Assembly (NCBI GenBank): GCA_027457185.1 | Contig: DAIDTN010000084.1 | Coordinates: 1-29,208 of the forward strand | DNA from: Burkholderiales bacterium | Lineage (GTDB): Bacteria > Pseudomonadota > Gammaproteobacteria > Burkholderiales > SG8-39 | Direction: 5' to 3' | Length of the DNA: 29,208 nucleotides | Shown: positions 13,911 through 22,262 of the stretch, in pieces | Numbering within the stretch: position 1 is the stretch's first letter | How the letters are laid out: the number at the start of each line of letters is the position of its first letter | Program-made: the position numbers and the translations under genes | Notes under the pieces: model-generated | Told to the model about the DNA's origin: nothing | The model's input: only the letters and a program-made list of their open reading frames with translations | The model's database searches: none

Positions 13911-14483
13911 ATGCTGATTTATCTGCACGGTTTCAACAGTTCGCCCGGTTCGCACAAGGCGCAGCTGCTCAAGCGCTACATGGAGGAACGCGGTAGGGGC
14001 GGCCAATACTGCTGCCCCGCGCTGCCGACGCTGGGGCTGCACGCCATCGCCGCGGTCGAGGCCGAGATCGCGCGGCACGCGCGCGGGTCCGTCACCCTGG
14101 TCGGCAGCTCGCTTGGCGGCTTCTACTCCAGTTACCTCGCCGAACGCCACGATCTGCGCGCGGTCCTGATCAACCCGGCCGTGCGCCCGCATGAGGACTT
14201 GCGCGCCTATCTCGGCACCCAGCGCAACCTCTACACGCAGCAGCGGTACGAACTGACCGAAGAGCATCTGCGCCAGTGGGAAAAGCTCTATCTCCCGACG
14301 CTGCGGCCGCAGCGCTACTTGCTGCTGGTCGAGACCGGTGACGAAGTGCTCGACTATCGCGAAGCGGTGGAAAAATACCGGGGCGCGCGCCAGATCGTCA
14401 TCGAGGGCGGCGATCACAGCCTGCAGAGTTTTCCCGCGCATATTCCGCTGCTCCTGGAATTCGCGGGCTTGGCGCGGGCCTGA
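13911..14483 (+). CDS. YqiA/YcfP-family alpha/beta-hydrolase (esterase)
   Basis: A 190-residue small alpha/beta hydrolase of the UPF0227/YqiA type, probably a cytoplasmic esterase or thioesterase. MLIYLHGFNSSPGSHKAQLL opens the protein. The nucleophile elbow is VGSSLGGFYSSYLA (Ser67), the acid is likely in VETGDEVLDY, and the histidine is in GGDHSLQSF. Length and order match the family. It begins one base after the stop of the PhzF-family gene, completing a three-gene plus-strand unit with mpl. Confidence 0.88.
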   Translation: MLIYLHGFNSSPGSHKAQLLKRYMEERGRGGQYCCPALPTLGLHAIAAVEAEIARHARGSVTLVGSSLGGFYSSYLAERHDLRAVLINPAVRPHEDLRAYLGTQRNLYTQQRYELTEEHLRQWEKLYLPTLRPQRYLLLVETGDEVLDYREAVEKYRGARQIVIEGGDHSLQSFPAHIPLLLEFAGLARA

Positions 14484-14492
14484 GTCCCGCGC
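14472..14492. terminator. GC-rich hairpin at the end of the yqiA-like gene
   Basis: A perfect 7-bp stem, GCGCGGG / CCCGCGC, with a 7-base loop spans the stop codon at 14481-14483, in the short gap between two convergent genes. No U-tract follows, so it may be a stability stem or half of a bidirectional terminator rather than a classical one. Confidence 0.3.
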
Positions 14493-14522
14493 GGAATCGC
14501 CACACCCGCAGCGGCGCAGGCT

Positions 14523-15464
14523 TCACGCGGCTTGCGACCAGGGCTGGAATCCCTTGGGCAACCCGGCCTTCGAAATGTGCCCGTAAAGCTCGGCGTCGGG
14601 TAGGGGAGCGAACGCCGTCCGGCGCACTTCGATCAGCTTGCCGAGGTCTATCCCGGTATTCACGCCCATGGACTCAAACATGAACACCAGATCCTCGGTG
14701 ACCACGTTGCCCGAAGCGCCCGGCGCAAACGGACAGCCGCCCAGGCCTCCCAGAGTGCTGTCGAAATTACGCACGCCCACTTCGTAAGCGGCGAGCGCGT
14801 TGGCCAGCCCGAGGCCGCGCGTGTTGTGGAAATGCGCTTCGATGGGGAAGTCCGCCCCGATCGCCTCGCGCACTTTTCGGAAAAGGCGTTTCACCTGCTC
14901 CGGATTGGCATAGCCGACCGTGTCGGCGAGGCTGATCGAGTCGGCTCCGGCTGCGCGCAAGGCAAGCGCAACCCGCACCACGTCTGCTTCTGCAACCACG
15001 CCCTGCAGCGAGCAGCCGAAGGCCGTAGAGCAGGCGCCGACCAATTGCGCGCGCCGATCCCTTGCTTGCGCCTTCACCAAATCAGCCATGCGTGCGAACT
15101 CTTCGATCGCCTGCGCCGTCGTCTTGCGCACGTTGCTCATGCTGTGCGCCTCGGACACCGAAATGGGCACCATTACCCGGTGCGCGCCGGCGGCGAGGGC
15201 GCGCTCGCAGCCTTTGAAGTTGGGCACCAGCACCACCGGTGTCAGGCCGCGGAGGGAATTCGCGTGCGCCAGCACTTCCTCGGCATCGACGAACTGCGGG
15301 ATGAGCTTTGCCGGGACAAAGGAACAGACCTCGATCGCGGGCACGCCAGCTGCGGCTTCGGCGCTGATCCAAGCCTTCTTCGCCGCGGTCGGCATGAAGC
15401 TTTTCGTGTTCTGCAAGCCGTCGCGCGGACCGACTTCGGTGATGACTACATCGACTGCGTTCAT
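14523..15464 (-). CDS. hydroxymethylglutaryl-CoA lyase family protein
   Basis: A 313-residue TIM-barrel enzyme of the HMG-CoA lyase/DRE-TIM family, which cleaves HMG-CoA to acetoacetate and acetyl-CoA. Catalytic residues are visible: EVGPRDGLQN with Arg14 and Asp15, the metal ligands His211 and His213 in AHFHNTRGLGLAN, and the signature GLGGCPFAPGASGNVVTEDLV with catalytic Cys244 and Asn253. The HFHNTRG segment differs from the HCHDTYG of well-studied enzymes, so a related CoA lyase substrate is possible. The start ATG at 15464 has a GGGGGGAA purine run upstream; longer in-frame readings up to 15650 lack family support. No leucine-degradation genes are adjacent. Confidence 0.85.
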   Translation of the reverse strand: MNAVDVVITEVGPRDGLQNTKSFMPTAAKKAWISAEAAAGVPAIEVCSFVPAKLIPQFVDAEEVLAHANSLRGLTPVVLVPNFKGCERALAAGAHRVMVPISVSEAHSMSNVRKTTAQAIEEFARMADLVKAQARDRRAQLVGACSTAFGCSLQGVVAEADVVRVALALRAAGADSISLADTVGYANPEQVKRLFRKVREAIGADFPIEAHFHNTRGLGLANALAAYEVGVRNFDSTLGGLGGCPFAPGASGNVVTEDLVFMFESMGVNTGIDLGKLIEVRRTAFAPLPDAELYGHISKAGLPKGFQPWSQAA

Positions 15465-15594
15465 ATCATTCCCCCCGCTTGCCGTGGCGATGCCCAAGTA
15501 TCGCATAGTGCCCCGTCCCGCCGCCGCCGGCACGCTGCTGGCTTTGCCATGAACGGGCAGGTGTATCCACCACGGCGACCAGTTGCGGCTAGAG

Positions 15595-15600
15595 TATAAT
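15595..15600 (+). promoter_or_regulatory. -10 element TATAAT, probable promoter of the RNB-domain gene
   Basis: A perfect TATAAT lies 110 bases upstream of the RNB-domain gene start. The -35 region (around 15572) is poor. The predicted leader holds a short stem, GTCCG...CGGAC, at about 15607-15628. The rest of 15465-15709 carries no recognisable feature. Confidence 0.4.
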
Positions 15601-15709
15601 TTCGGTCCGCTGCGCTTAAACGGACGCGGCATGGGCACCGCGCCCTGCAAGCTGCCCGTCGGGCGTGGCGGCGGCGCTCGACCAACCCTATTCCTCCGGC
15701 TTTGATCCC

Positions 15710-17557
15710 ATGAATGTGCTGTACGAAGAGGCCGGCTCCTTCAAAGTCGGCGCCGTGCTCGCCGAAAGCGACGCCTCGCTACAGGTGGAAACTGCACATG
15801 GCAAACGAAGCAAGATCAAGGCGGCAAGCGTGCTGCTGCGCTTCGAGGCGCCGCCGCTGGCCGAACTCATTAGCAAGGCCGAAGTGCTGGCCGCCGAGAT
15901 CGATACCGATTTCCTGTGGCAATGCTGCGATGAAGCGGAGTTCGGCTTCGCCGATCTGGCACGCGAATATTGCGGACATGCTCCGAACGCGCTCGAGGCT
16001 GCGGCGATTCTGATCAAGCTGCAGTCGGCGCCGATGTATTTCTACCGCAAGGGCAAGGGGCGATTTCGCGCCGCTCCGGCCGACACGTTAAGGGCGGCGC
16101 TTGCCGGCGTGGAGAAAAGGCGGCTGCAGGAGGAGCAGATCCGTGCATGGGCGGAAGAACTGCAGTGCGGCACCGTCCCTGACGCGCTACGCGTCATATT
16201 GCCGCAGCTGCTGTACCGGCCCGATCGCAATCGCATCGAGACCAAGGCGCTGGAACTCGCTTGCGAGGCGTGCGGGTTGTCGGCGGCAAGGCTGTTCGAG
16301 CGCGCCGGCGCATTGCCCTCCAGCCACGACTATCATCTGGGCGCCTTTCTGTTCGAACACTTCGCCGGCGACGGCGGCTTTTCCGCGGACATCAGCGCCG
16401 GCGAACCGCCGGAATTGCCGCTCGCCGCGGTCGCCGCATTCAGCCTGGACGACGCCAGCACCACCGAAATCGATGACGCCTTTTCCCTGACGCGGCTCGC
16501 CAACGGCCGCTATCGCGTCGGCATCCACATCGCCGCGCCAGGGCTGGGTTTTGCTCCCGGGTCCGCGTTGGACAAGGTCGCGCGTGCGCGCATGTCGACG
16601 GCCTATATCCCGGGGCGCAAGATCACCATGCTGCCGCCGCAGGTGATCGAGCGCTACTCGCTCGCCGAGGGTCGCGACTGCCCGGCGGTATCGCTGTATC
16701 TGGACATCAATCCGCTGTCGCACCTGGTGGAGGGCCAGGAGACCCGCGTTGAGCGCGTGAAAATTGCCGCTAACCTGCGCCATCACCAGGTGGAGGCGCT
16801 GGACGCGGCCTTTCTCGCAGGGGAAGAACGCGGGGATCTGCCGTTCGAAGCGGAACTGTTTTTCCTGTGGCGGCTCGCGCTCGAACTGGAGGCGGCACGC
16901 GGCAAGCCCGCGACGCAGCAGGACCGCGTCGACTACAACTTCTATGTTGAGAACGAGCGCGTCAGTATCGTCGAGCGCAGGCGCGGTGCGCCGCTGGACA
17001 AGCTGGTGGCGGAGCTGATGATCAGCGCCAATAACAACTGGGGCCGACTGCTCGCCGACCGGGGCGTACCCGCGATCTACCGCACCCAGTCCAACGGCAA
17101 AGTGCGCATGACGACCGTGGCCTCGCCGCACCAGGGTCTGGGCGTGTCGCACTACGTATGGGCAAGCTCGCCATTGCGCCGTTACATCGATCTGCTGAAC
17201 CAGTGGCAGTTGCTCGCCTGCCTCTCGGCTACGGCGCCGCCGTTCGGAAAAAACTCCGCCGATCTGCTCGCGGCGATGCGCGAATTCGAGCTGACCTATG
17301 CCGCCTATGACCAGTTCCAGAGCAAAATGGAGCATTACTGGTGCCTGCGCTGGTTGCTGCAGGAGCAAGTGACGCTGTCAAAGGCTCAGGTGCTACGCGA
17401 TAATTTGGTCAAGTTCGAAGGTATTCCGCTTTATGTCCGCGTACCCTCGCTGCCGGATCTCGACGTGGGCAGCCGGGTGCTGCTCGAAATCGAAGGGATA
17501 GATTTGATCGATAACTCGGTCAAAGCCCGTTACAAGGGACCGGTCGAAAGCGGGTAG
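15710..17557 (+). CDS. RNB-domain ribonuclease (RNase II/R superfamily)
   Basis: A 615-residue predicted 3'-5' exoribonuclease. The RNB catalytic domain begins near SLDDASTTEIDDAFSLTRL. Three aspartates of the usual acidic cluster are present, with a glutamate where RNase II has the second aspartate. YRVGIHIAAPG, STAYIPGRKITMLP and YSLAEGRDCPAVSLYLDI follow, and the arginine-containing RNB loop is YRTQSNGKVRMTTVASPHQGL with SPLRRYIDLLNQWQL. A short C-terminal beta-barrel ends the protein. It is shorter than RNase R, and the N-terminus lacks clear cold-shock domains. I start at ATG 15710 (MNVLYEEAGSFKVG); the ribosome-binding site is weak. An in-frame GTG at 15665 is the alternative. Confidence 0.87.
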   Translation: MNVLYEEAGSFKVGAVLAESDASLQVETAHGKRSKIKAASVLLRFEAPPLAELISKAEVLAAEIDTDFLWQCCDEAEFGFADLAREYCGHAPNALEAAAILIKLQSAPMYFYRKGKGRFRAAPADTLRAALAGVEKRRLQEEQIRAWAEELQCGTVPDALRVILPQLLYRPDRNRIETKALELACEACGLSAARLFERAGALPSSHDYHLGAFLFEHFAGDGGFSADISAGEPPELPLAAVAAFSLDDASTTEIDDAFSLTRLANGRYRVGIHIAAPGLGFAPGSALDKVARARMSTAYIPGRKITMLPPQVIERYSLAEGRDCPAVSLYLDINPLSHLVEGQETRVERVKIAANLRHHQVEALDAAFLAGEERGDLPFEAELFFLWRLALELEAARGKPATQQDRVDYNFYVENERVSIVERRRGAPLDKLVAELMISANNNWGRLLADRGVPAIYRTQSNGKVRMTTVASPHQGLGVSHYVWASSPLRRYIDLLNQWQLLACLSATAPPFGKNSADLLAAMREFELTYAAYDQFQSKMEHYWCLRWLLQEQVTLSKAQVLRDNLVKFEGIPLYVRVPSLPDLDVGSRVLLEIEGIDLIDNSVKARYKGPVESG

Positions 17558-17600
17558 CGCCTGATCCGGATGGCGTTGCCCGCGCGGCGATCGGCCAACA

Positions 17601-17621
17601 TGGGCGGCGGCAGCCGGCCCA
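17601..17621 (+). terminator. possible terminator stem after the RNB-domain gene
   Basis: TGGGC ... GCCCA with an inner GGC/GCC pair forms an imperfect GC-rich hairpin 43 bases after the RNB-domain stop, followed by only ATTT. A second 6-bp stem, TCGCAA/TTGCGA, lies at 17624-17642. Neither is a strong terminator. The remainder of the 179-base gap (17558-17736) is A/T-richer and probably holds the promoter of the next gene. Confidence 0.3.
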
Positions 17622-17675
17622 TTTCGCAAGTTCCAATTGCGAGTGCAACCCGACCAGGCGGCTGCACGCAAAGAG

Positions 17676-17711
17676 TTAAGCCCAATTCTCTCATAAAGAA
17701 TAGAATATATT
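17676..17711 (+). promoter_or_regulatory. possible promoter of the tonB-like gene
   Basis: An A/T-rich block with -10-like hexamers TAGAAT (17701-17706) and TATATT (17706-17711). The only -35-like hexamer, TTAAGC at 17676, is 19 bases from the first. The location 30-60 bases before the start codon is suitable, but the match is weak. Confidence 0.3.
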
Positions 17712-17736
17712 GATTTCGCTAGTTTTTGAGGTTTGA

Positions 17737-18657
17737 TTGCGCCGCGTATATCCACTTAGCACTGTACGCCTGCGCTGGCCTGGGTTCATGGCCAGCATGG
17801 AACCGTCGTCGCGCAGTTTCGCGCTCGCGCTGGGACTATCCATCATTTTGCACGCAGTGGCCTTGTCCATCCATTTCGGGCTGCCCAACATTATCCGCGA
17901 CAAGCAAGTCGCCCCGTCGCTCGACGTGGTGCTGGTCAACAGCAAGACCAAGGCAAAGCCGGTCAAAGCCAATGTATTGGCGCAGGCCGATCTCGACGGC
18001 GGCGGCAATACCGATGAGAACCGGCGCGCCAAAACGCCGCTGCCGGTACTGAAGGAGGCCGAGTCCGGTGCCGATGCAAGGCACGCAGAGCAGCGCGTGC
18101 AGGAACTGCAGGCGCAACAACGGGAGCTGATGACTCGGCTGCGGGCGGCGAGAAGCGTGACCACTGCCGAGCAAGCGAAAGCCGCGCCCGCGACGGCGGT
18201 GCCGCAACCGCAGCTGTCGGGCCAGGAACTCGCCGCCAGGGCCCTTACGATTGCACGCATGGAAGCGCAGATCTCGCGCCATATAGAGGAATACAACCAG
18301 CGTCCGCGAAAAACGTTTATAGGCGCGCGCGCGGAGGAATACCGCTTTGCCCAGTACGTTGAGGACTGGCGCCTCAAAGTCGAGCGCATCGGCAACCTGA
18401 ACTATCCGGAAAGCGCGCGCGGCAGGATATACGGCAGCCTGATACTCAGCGTATCGATAAAGTCAGACGGCAGCCTGGATTCGGTCGAAGTGCAGCGTTC
18501 CTCCGGACACCCAATTCTCGACCGAGCGGCCGAGCGCATCGTGAGAATGGCGGCCCCTTATGCCCGTTTCCCCGCGAATATCAAGCGCGACACCGACATT
18601 CTCGTCATTACCCGCACCTGGACTTTTGCACCGGGTGACAAATTGTTTGGAGAGTGA
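17737..18657 (+). CDS. TonB-family protein (energy-transducer C-terminal domain)
   Basis: A 306-residue inner-membrane-anchored protein. One N-terminal membrane helix (FALALGLSIILHAVALSIHF, about residues 28-47) is followed by a long periplasmic region with a coiled-coil part (AEQRVQELQAQQRELMTRLRA) and a TonB C-terminal domain (NYPESARGRIYGSLILSVSI, then SGHPILDRAAERIVRMAAPY). TonB couples the proton-motive force to outer-membrane receptors. No exbB/exbD is adjacent, and the spacer is Gln/Ala-rich rather than Pro-Lys-rich, so the partner is unknown. A TTG start at 17737 has GAGG five bases upstream; ATG codons at 17788 and 17797 would give a shorter N-terminus and remain possible. aroE begins nine bases after the stop. 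Confidence 0.82.
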   Translation: MRRVYPLSTVRLRWPGFMASMEPSSRSFALALGLSIILHAVALSIHFGLPNIIRDKQVAPSLDVVLVNSKTKAKPVKANVLAQADLDGGGNTDENRRAKTPLPVLKEAESGADARHAEQRVQELQAQQRELMTRLRAARSVTTAEQAKAAPATAVPQPQLSGQELAARALTIARMEAQISRHIEEYNQRPRKTFIGARAEEYRFAQYVEDWRLKVERIGNLNYPESARGRIYGSLILSVSIKSDGSLDSVEVQRSSGHPILDRAAERIVRMAAPYARFPANIKRDTDILVITRTWTFAPGDKLFGE

Positions 18658-18666
18658 TTACCGGCC

Positions 18667-19485
18667 ATGCCTGACCAATACGCCGTCATCGGCAATCCGG
18701 TTGCGCACAGCAAGTCTCCACTGATTCATGCCGCGTTTGCGCGCCAGACCGGGCAGGATCTGGTGTATGGGAGACTGCTCGCGCTGGAGGGGGCGTTTGT
18801 AGCGACCGTAAACGCATTTCGGGCCGGCGGCGGACGCGGGCTCAACGTGACACTGCCGTTCAAGGGCGAGGCCGTCCGCTTCGCCACTGTGCTGTCCGAG
18901 CGCGCCCGCGCGGCACAGGCGGTGAACACGCTCAAATTCGATGGCGATGTGATTTTCGCAGACAATACCGACGGCGTGGGACTGGTGAACGATCTGGTGC
19001 GCAATCTCGGCTGCGCCATCACCGGCCGGCGCATTCTGCTGCTGGGTGCAGGCGGGGCAGCGCGGGGCGTGATCGAACCTCTGCTCCAGCAGCAGCCGGC
19101 GCAGTTGGTGCTCGCCAACCGCACTCTCGAAAAAGCGCAGCGACTGGCACAAAGCTTTCGCGGTGCGTTCGAAGCCGGCACGTATGCGGCCCTCGCCGGC
19201 AGGCGGTTCGACCTCGTCATCAACGCCACCTCCGCCAGCCTCGCGGGCGAGTTGCCGCCGCTGCCGCCTGGGATCATCGCGCCGGGTGCCTTGGCATACG
19301 ACATGATGTACGGCAAAGGGAAGACGCCGTTCCTCGCCTTCGCCCGCAGCGAAGGCGCGGCGCTGCTCGCCGACGGTCTGGGCATGCTGGTGGAGCAGGC
19401 GGCCGAGTCGTTTTTCATCTGGCGCGGCCTGCGCCCGGACAGCGCCCCGGTATTGACACTGCTCCGACGAACATTAGATGCTTAA
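18667..19485 (+). CDS. aroE: shikimate dehydrogenase
   Basis: A 272-residue NADP-dependent shikimate dehydrogenase, the fourth step of the shikimate pathway. Substrate-binding motifs are GNPVAHSKSPLIHAAF, LNVTLPFKGEAVRFA (with the catalytic lysine) and FADNTDGVGLVNDL (with the catalytic aspartate). The nucleotide-binding loop is LLGAGGAARGVI, followed by LANRTLEKAQRLA. Full length for the family. It overlaps mtgA by eight bases (ATGCTTAA) and follows the TonB-like gene by nine, so these three genes probably form one transcript. Confidence 0.96.
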   Translation: MPDQYAVIGNPVAHSKSPLIHAAFARQTGQDLVYGRLLALEGAFVATVNAFRAGGGRGLNVTLPFKGEAVRFATVLSERARAAQAVNTLKFDGDVIFADNTDGVGLVNDLVRNLGCAITGRRILLLGAGGAARGVIEPLLQQQPAQLVLANRTLEKAQRLAQSFRGAFEAGTYAALAGRRFDLVINATSASLAGELPPLPPGIIAPGALAYDMMYGKGKTPFLAFARSEGAALLADGLGMLVEQAAESFFIWRGLRPDSAPVLTLLRRTLDA

Positions 19486-20197
19486 GGCGATCAAGCGGGC
19501 GTTGGCCTTCCTGTGGAAGGCATTCTGCTACACGCTGGGCGTATTGTTCATCGCCTTGCTGCTGTACCAGGGCTGGTTTGCGGTGCACATCTGGTACTGG
19601 GTCGGGCACAATCCTGAAAGCACCAGCTTCATGCAGGCGGGGCTGGAGCCCCTGCGCGAAAAAAATCCCAATGCGCCCTTGAAGCAACGTTGGGCGAGCT
19701 ACCCGCGCATTTCCATCGAATTGAAGCGCGCGGTGATCGTTGCCGAAGACGCCAAGTTCTCCGAGCACGATGGCTTCGACTGGGAAGGCATACAGAACGC
19801 GATGGAGAAAAACCAGAGGCGGGGAAGGGTGGTCGCCGGCGGATCCACGATTACCCAACAGCTCGCCAAGAACCTGTTTCTCTCCGGCGAAAAAAGCTTG
19901 TGGCGCAAGGGGGAGGAGGCCGTCATCACCTCGATGCTCGAGATGCTGATGACCAAAGAGCGCATTCTGGAGATCTATCTGAACGTCGCCGAGTGGGGGG
20001 ACGGCGTGTTCGGCGCCGAAGCCGCGGCGCGACATTATTACAACATCAGCGCGGCCAGCTTGAACGCCGAGCAGGCGGCGCACTTGGCAGCGATGCTGCC
20101 GCGGCCGCTATATTACGAACGCAACCGCGACTCCGAATTCCTGCGGCGCTACAGCGATACCATACGCGCGCGCATGCCTTCGGCCGAACTTCCCTAA
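19478..20197 (+). CDS. mtgA: monofunctional biosynthetic peptidoglycan transglycosylase
   Basis: A 239-residue GT51 glycosyltransferase that polymerises lipid II into glycan strands on the periplasmic face of the inner membrane. The N-terminal membrane helix (ALAFLWKAFCYTLGVLFIAL) is followed by the GT51 motifs: VAEDAKFSEHDGFDWEGI (catalytic glutamate), GGSTITQQLAKNLFL, RKGEEAVITSMLEMLMTKER and ILEIYLNVAEWG. No transpeptidase domain follows, as expected for MtgA. The start overlaps the aroE stop by eight bases, which argues for translational coupling. Confidence 0.95.
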   Translation: MLKAIKRALAFLWKAFCYTLGVLFIALLLYQGWFAVHIWYWVGHNPESTSFMQAGLEPLREKNPNAPLKQRWASYPRISIELKRAVIVAEDAKFSEHDGFDWEGIQNAMEKNQRRGRVVAGGSTITQQLAKNLFLSGEKSLWRKGEEAVITSMLEMLMTKERILEIYLNVAEWGDGVFGAEAAARHYYNISAASLNAEQAAHLAAMLPRPLYYERNRDSEFLRRYSDTIRARMPSAELP

Positions 20198-20404
20198 AGC
20201 CCCGTAGCTCGATGATTACCCGCTCTTCCGCGTGACCTGCCGGCCACCGGTTCCCGGGACGCGCCAGCTAGGCAAGCGCCCGGGGTGAGCCGTCCGCCGA
20301 GTAGTCCATGTGCCATCCTTGGCCCCATCCCTTGCCCGAAGCGCTGGATCTGCCGCTCGCGCCTCGGCCATATCCGACGCCAATGCGAAATCGGCGCGAA
20401 ATCC

Positions 20405-20410
20405 TATAAT
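20405..20410 (+). promoter_or_regulatory. -10 element TATAAT, probable mscL promoter
   Basis: A perfect TATAAT stands 80 bases before the mscL start; the -35 region (about 20382-20387, AATGCG) is weak. A 6-bp stem, CGGCGG (20412-20417) / CCGCCG (20430-20435), would lie at the very 5' end of the transcript. The rest of the 292-base gap 20198-20489 shows no gene, tRNA or clear terminator. Confidence 0.45.
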
Positions 20411-20489
20411 ACGGCGGTTAGGCGAGAATCCGCCGCGGGTGACGGCCCTGAATTGAACATTTTTCATTTTTGGAAAGGAAGCTGAGGCC

Positions 20490-20915
20490 ATGCTCAAGGA
20501 ATTCAAGGAATTTGCATTGAAGGGCAATGTCATGGACCTGGCGGTGGGCGTGATTATTGGCGCTGCATTCGGCAAGATCGTCGATTCCGTGGTGAATGAC
20601 CTGATCATGCCGGTGGTCGGGCGTGCGCTGGGCGGCCTGGATTTTTCCAACTACTTCTTCGCGCTCAAAGAGATTCCGCCGGGGACGCCGATGACGCTGG
20701 AAGCAGTGAAAAAGGCCGGCGTTCCGGTGTTCGCCTACGGCAACTTTTTGACTATTGCCATCAACTTTGTCATTCTCGCGTTCATCATTTTCATGCTGGT
20801 GCGCTGGATCAACAGGCTGAAGCGCGCCGAGCCGCCGCCCCCTGCGCCGGCTCCGGCGGAGCCGGAGGAAGTAAAGCTGCTGCGCGAAATCCGCGACAGC
20901 CTGAAAGCGCGCTGA
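20490..20915 (+). CDS. mscL: large-conductance mechanosensitive channel
   Basis: A 141-residue MscL, a homopentameric inner-membrane channel that opens under membrane tension to release solutes on osmotic downshock. The N-terminal amphipathic helix MLKEFKEFALKGNVMDLAVG leads into TM1 (VGVIIGAAFGKIVDSVVNDLIMP). TM2 is NFLTIAINFVILAFIIFMLV, and the cytoplasmic helix carries a Pro-rich linker and PEEVKLLREIRDSLK. GGAAAGGAAG lies upstream of the ATG. It has its own probable promoter and is convergent with hemL. Confidence 0.97.
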   Translation: MLKEFKEFALKGNVMDLAVGVIIGAAFGKIVDSVVNDLIMPVVGRALGGLDFSNYFFALKEIPPGTPMTLEAVKKAGVPVFAYGNFLTIAINFVILAFIIFMLVRWINRLKRAEPPPPAPAPAEPEEVKLLREIRDSLKAR

Positions 20916-20961
20916 GCGCGGCGCCCCGCAAAGCAAGTACTAGGTGGCCCACTGTGGAGAA

Positions 20962-20974
20962 GCGCGGTCCGCGC
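20962..20974. terminator. short GC hairpin between convergent mscL and hemL
   Basis: GCGCGG-T-CCGCGC is a compact perfect inverted repeat seven bases beyond the hemL stop on the minus strand, in the 66-base convergent gap. It lacks a U-tract, so it is at best a weak or factor-assisted terminator. Confidence 0.3.
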
Positions 20975-20981
20975 CTGCCGC

Positions 20982-22262
20982 CTATTTGCCTATGGTGGCG
21001 AACACGGCTGCGGCGGCGCTGACGGTCGCCGCGATGTCCTGCTCGCTATGTGCCGCGGACACAAAACCCGCCTCATAGGCCGAAGGCGCGAAGTGCACGC
21101 CGCGCTCTAGCATCGCATGAAAGAAGCGATTGAACGCTTCCTTGTCGCATTGCATGACTTCGGCGAAACTTTGCGGGGCGTTGGCGCGGAAATAGATACC
21201 GAACATGCCGCCGATTGCCTGCGCTGAGAACACTACGCTATGCTTTTTCGCCGCCGCCACGAGGCCGTCGGTCAACGCCAGCGTATTGGCGCTTAATTTC
21301 TCGTAGAAGCCCGGCGCCTGCACCAGCTTCAGGGTCGCCAAGCCAGCCGCGACCGCGACCGGATTGCCCGAGAGCGTGCCCGCTTGATACACCGGCCCCA
21401 GCGGAGCGATTTTCTGCATGATCTCGCGCCGTCCGCCGAAAGCACCCACCGGCATGCCACCGCCGATGACCTTGCCCAGCGTAGTGAGGTCGGGCTGGAT
21501 GCCATAGCGCCCCTGCGCGCCGGTCAAGCCCACGCGAAAGCCGGTCATCACTTCATCCAGAATCAGCACTGCACCATGTCTAGTGCAAAGTTCGCGCATC
21601 GCGCGTAGGAATTCAGGTTTGGGCGCAACCAGATTCATGTTGCCCACCACCGGCTCCACGATCACCGCGGCAATGTCCTTACCGCTCTCGGCGAAGCAGC
21701 GCTCCAGTTGCCCGACATCGTTATAGTCGAGCACCAGTGTATCTGCGGCGACCTGAGGTGGGACGCCGGAAGAGCTCGGCTGGCCGAAAGTAAGCGCACC
21801 CGAGCCGGCCTTCACCAACAAGCTGTCTGCGTGCCCGTGATAGCAGCCTTCGAACTTGATCACGCGGTTGCGGCCGGTATAACCGCGCGCGAGGCGCAGC
21901 GCGGTCATCGTGGCCTCGGTGCCCGAACTTACCAGGCGCACCAATTCCATGCCGGGCAGGAGCTTGCACAGCAGCTCTGCCATTTCGATTTCGGCTTCGG
22001 TCGGCGCGCCAAATGACAAGCCTTTCTTTGCCGCCGCGCACACTGCAGCCACCACTTCTGGGTGGGCGTGGCCCGCAACCATCGCGCCCCAGGAACCGAT
22101 GTAGTCGATATAACGCCGACCTTCGGTATCCCACATGCTGGCACCTTCGCCGCGCGCGATGAAGCGCGGCGCGCCGCCCACGGCGCGAAACGCACGCACC
22201 GGAGAATTGACTCCGGCGGGAATAAACTTCTGGGCCCTGGCAAATAAGGATTCGTTACTCAT
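20982..22262 (-). CDS. hemL: glutamate-1-semialdehyde 2,1-aminomutase
   Basis: A 426-residue PLP enzyme that converts glutamate-1-semialdehyde to 5-aminolevulinate, the C5 route to heme. Features: SLFARAQKFIPAGVNSPVRA at the N-terminus, SWGAMVAGHAHPEV, the phosphate-binding SSGTEATMTALRLARG, ILDEVMTGFRVG, and the PLP lysine in TTLGKVIGGGMPVGAFGG. Full length for the family. I start at ATG 22262, which shares ATGA with the thiE stop codon; an in-frame upstream reading to 22310 would lie within thiE. The arrangement thiD-thiE-hemL is common in betaproteobacteria. Confidence 0.97.
   Translation of the reverse strand: MSNESLFARAQKFIPAGVNSPVRAFRAVGGAPRFIARGEGASMWDTEGRRYIDYIGSWGAMVAGHAHPEVVAAVCAAAKKGLSFGAPTEAEIEMAELLCKLLPGMELVRLVSSGTEATMTALRLARGYTGRNRVIKFEGCYHGHADSLLVKAGSGALTFGQPSSSGVPPQVAADTLVLDYNDVGQLERCFAESGKDIAAVIVEPVVGNMNLVAPKPEFLRAMRELCTRHGAVLILDEVMTGFRVGLTGAQGRYGIQPDLTTLGKVIGGGMPVGAFGGRREIMQKIAPLGPVYQAGTLSGNPVAVAAGLATLKLVQAPGFYEKLSANTLALTDGLVAAAKKHSVVFSAQAIGGMFGIYFRANAPQSFAEVMQCDKEAFNRFFHAMLERGVHFAPSAYEAGFVSAAHSEQDIAATVSAAAAVFATIGK

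Noticed and set aside
14826..15599. Plus-strand open frames opposite the HMG-CoA-lyase gene
   Set aside because: Shadow frames; the minus strand encodes all catalytic motifs of the lyase family.
16187..17368. 393-codon open frame antisense to the RNB-domain gene
   Set aside because: Long antisense frames are common opposite codon-biased G+C-rich genes; composition is His/Arg/Gln-rich and no motif is recognisable, whereas the plus strand has clear RNB motifs.
18658..18666. Separate promoter for aroE
   Set aside because: Only nine bases separate it from the TonB-like gene, and nothing promoter-like stands out in the end of that gene.
20198..20300. Possible tRNA beginning with GCCCCGTAGCTC
   Set aside because: The D-stem, anticodon stem and T-arm cannot be formed with normal spacing, and no TTC-type T-loop motif is present.
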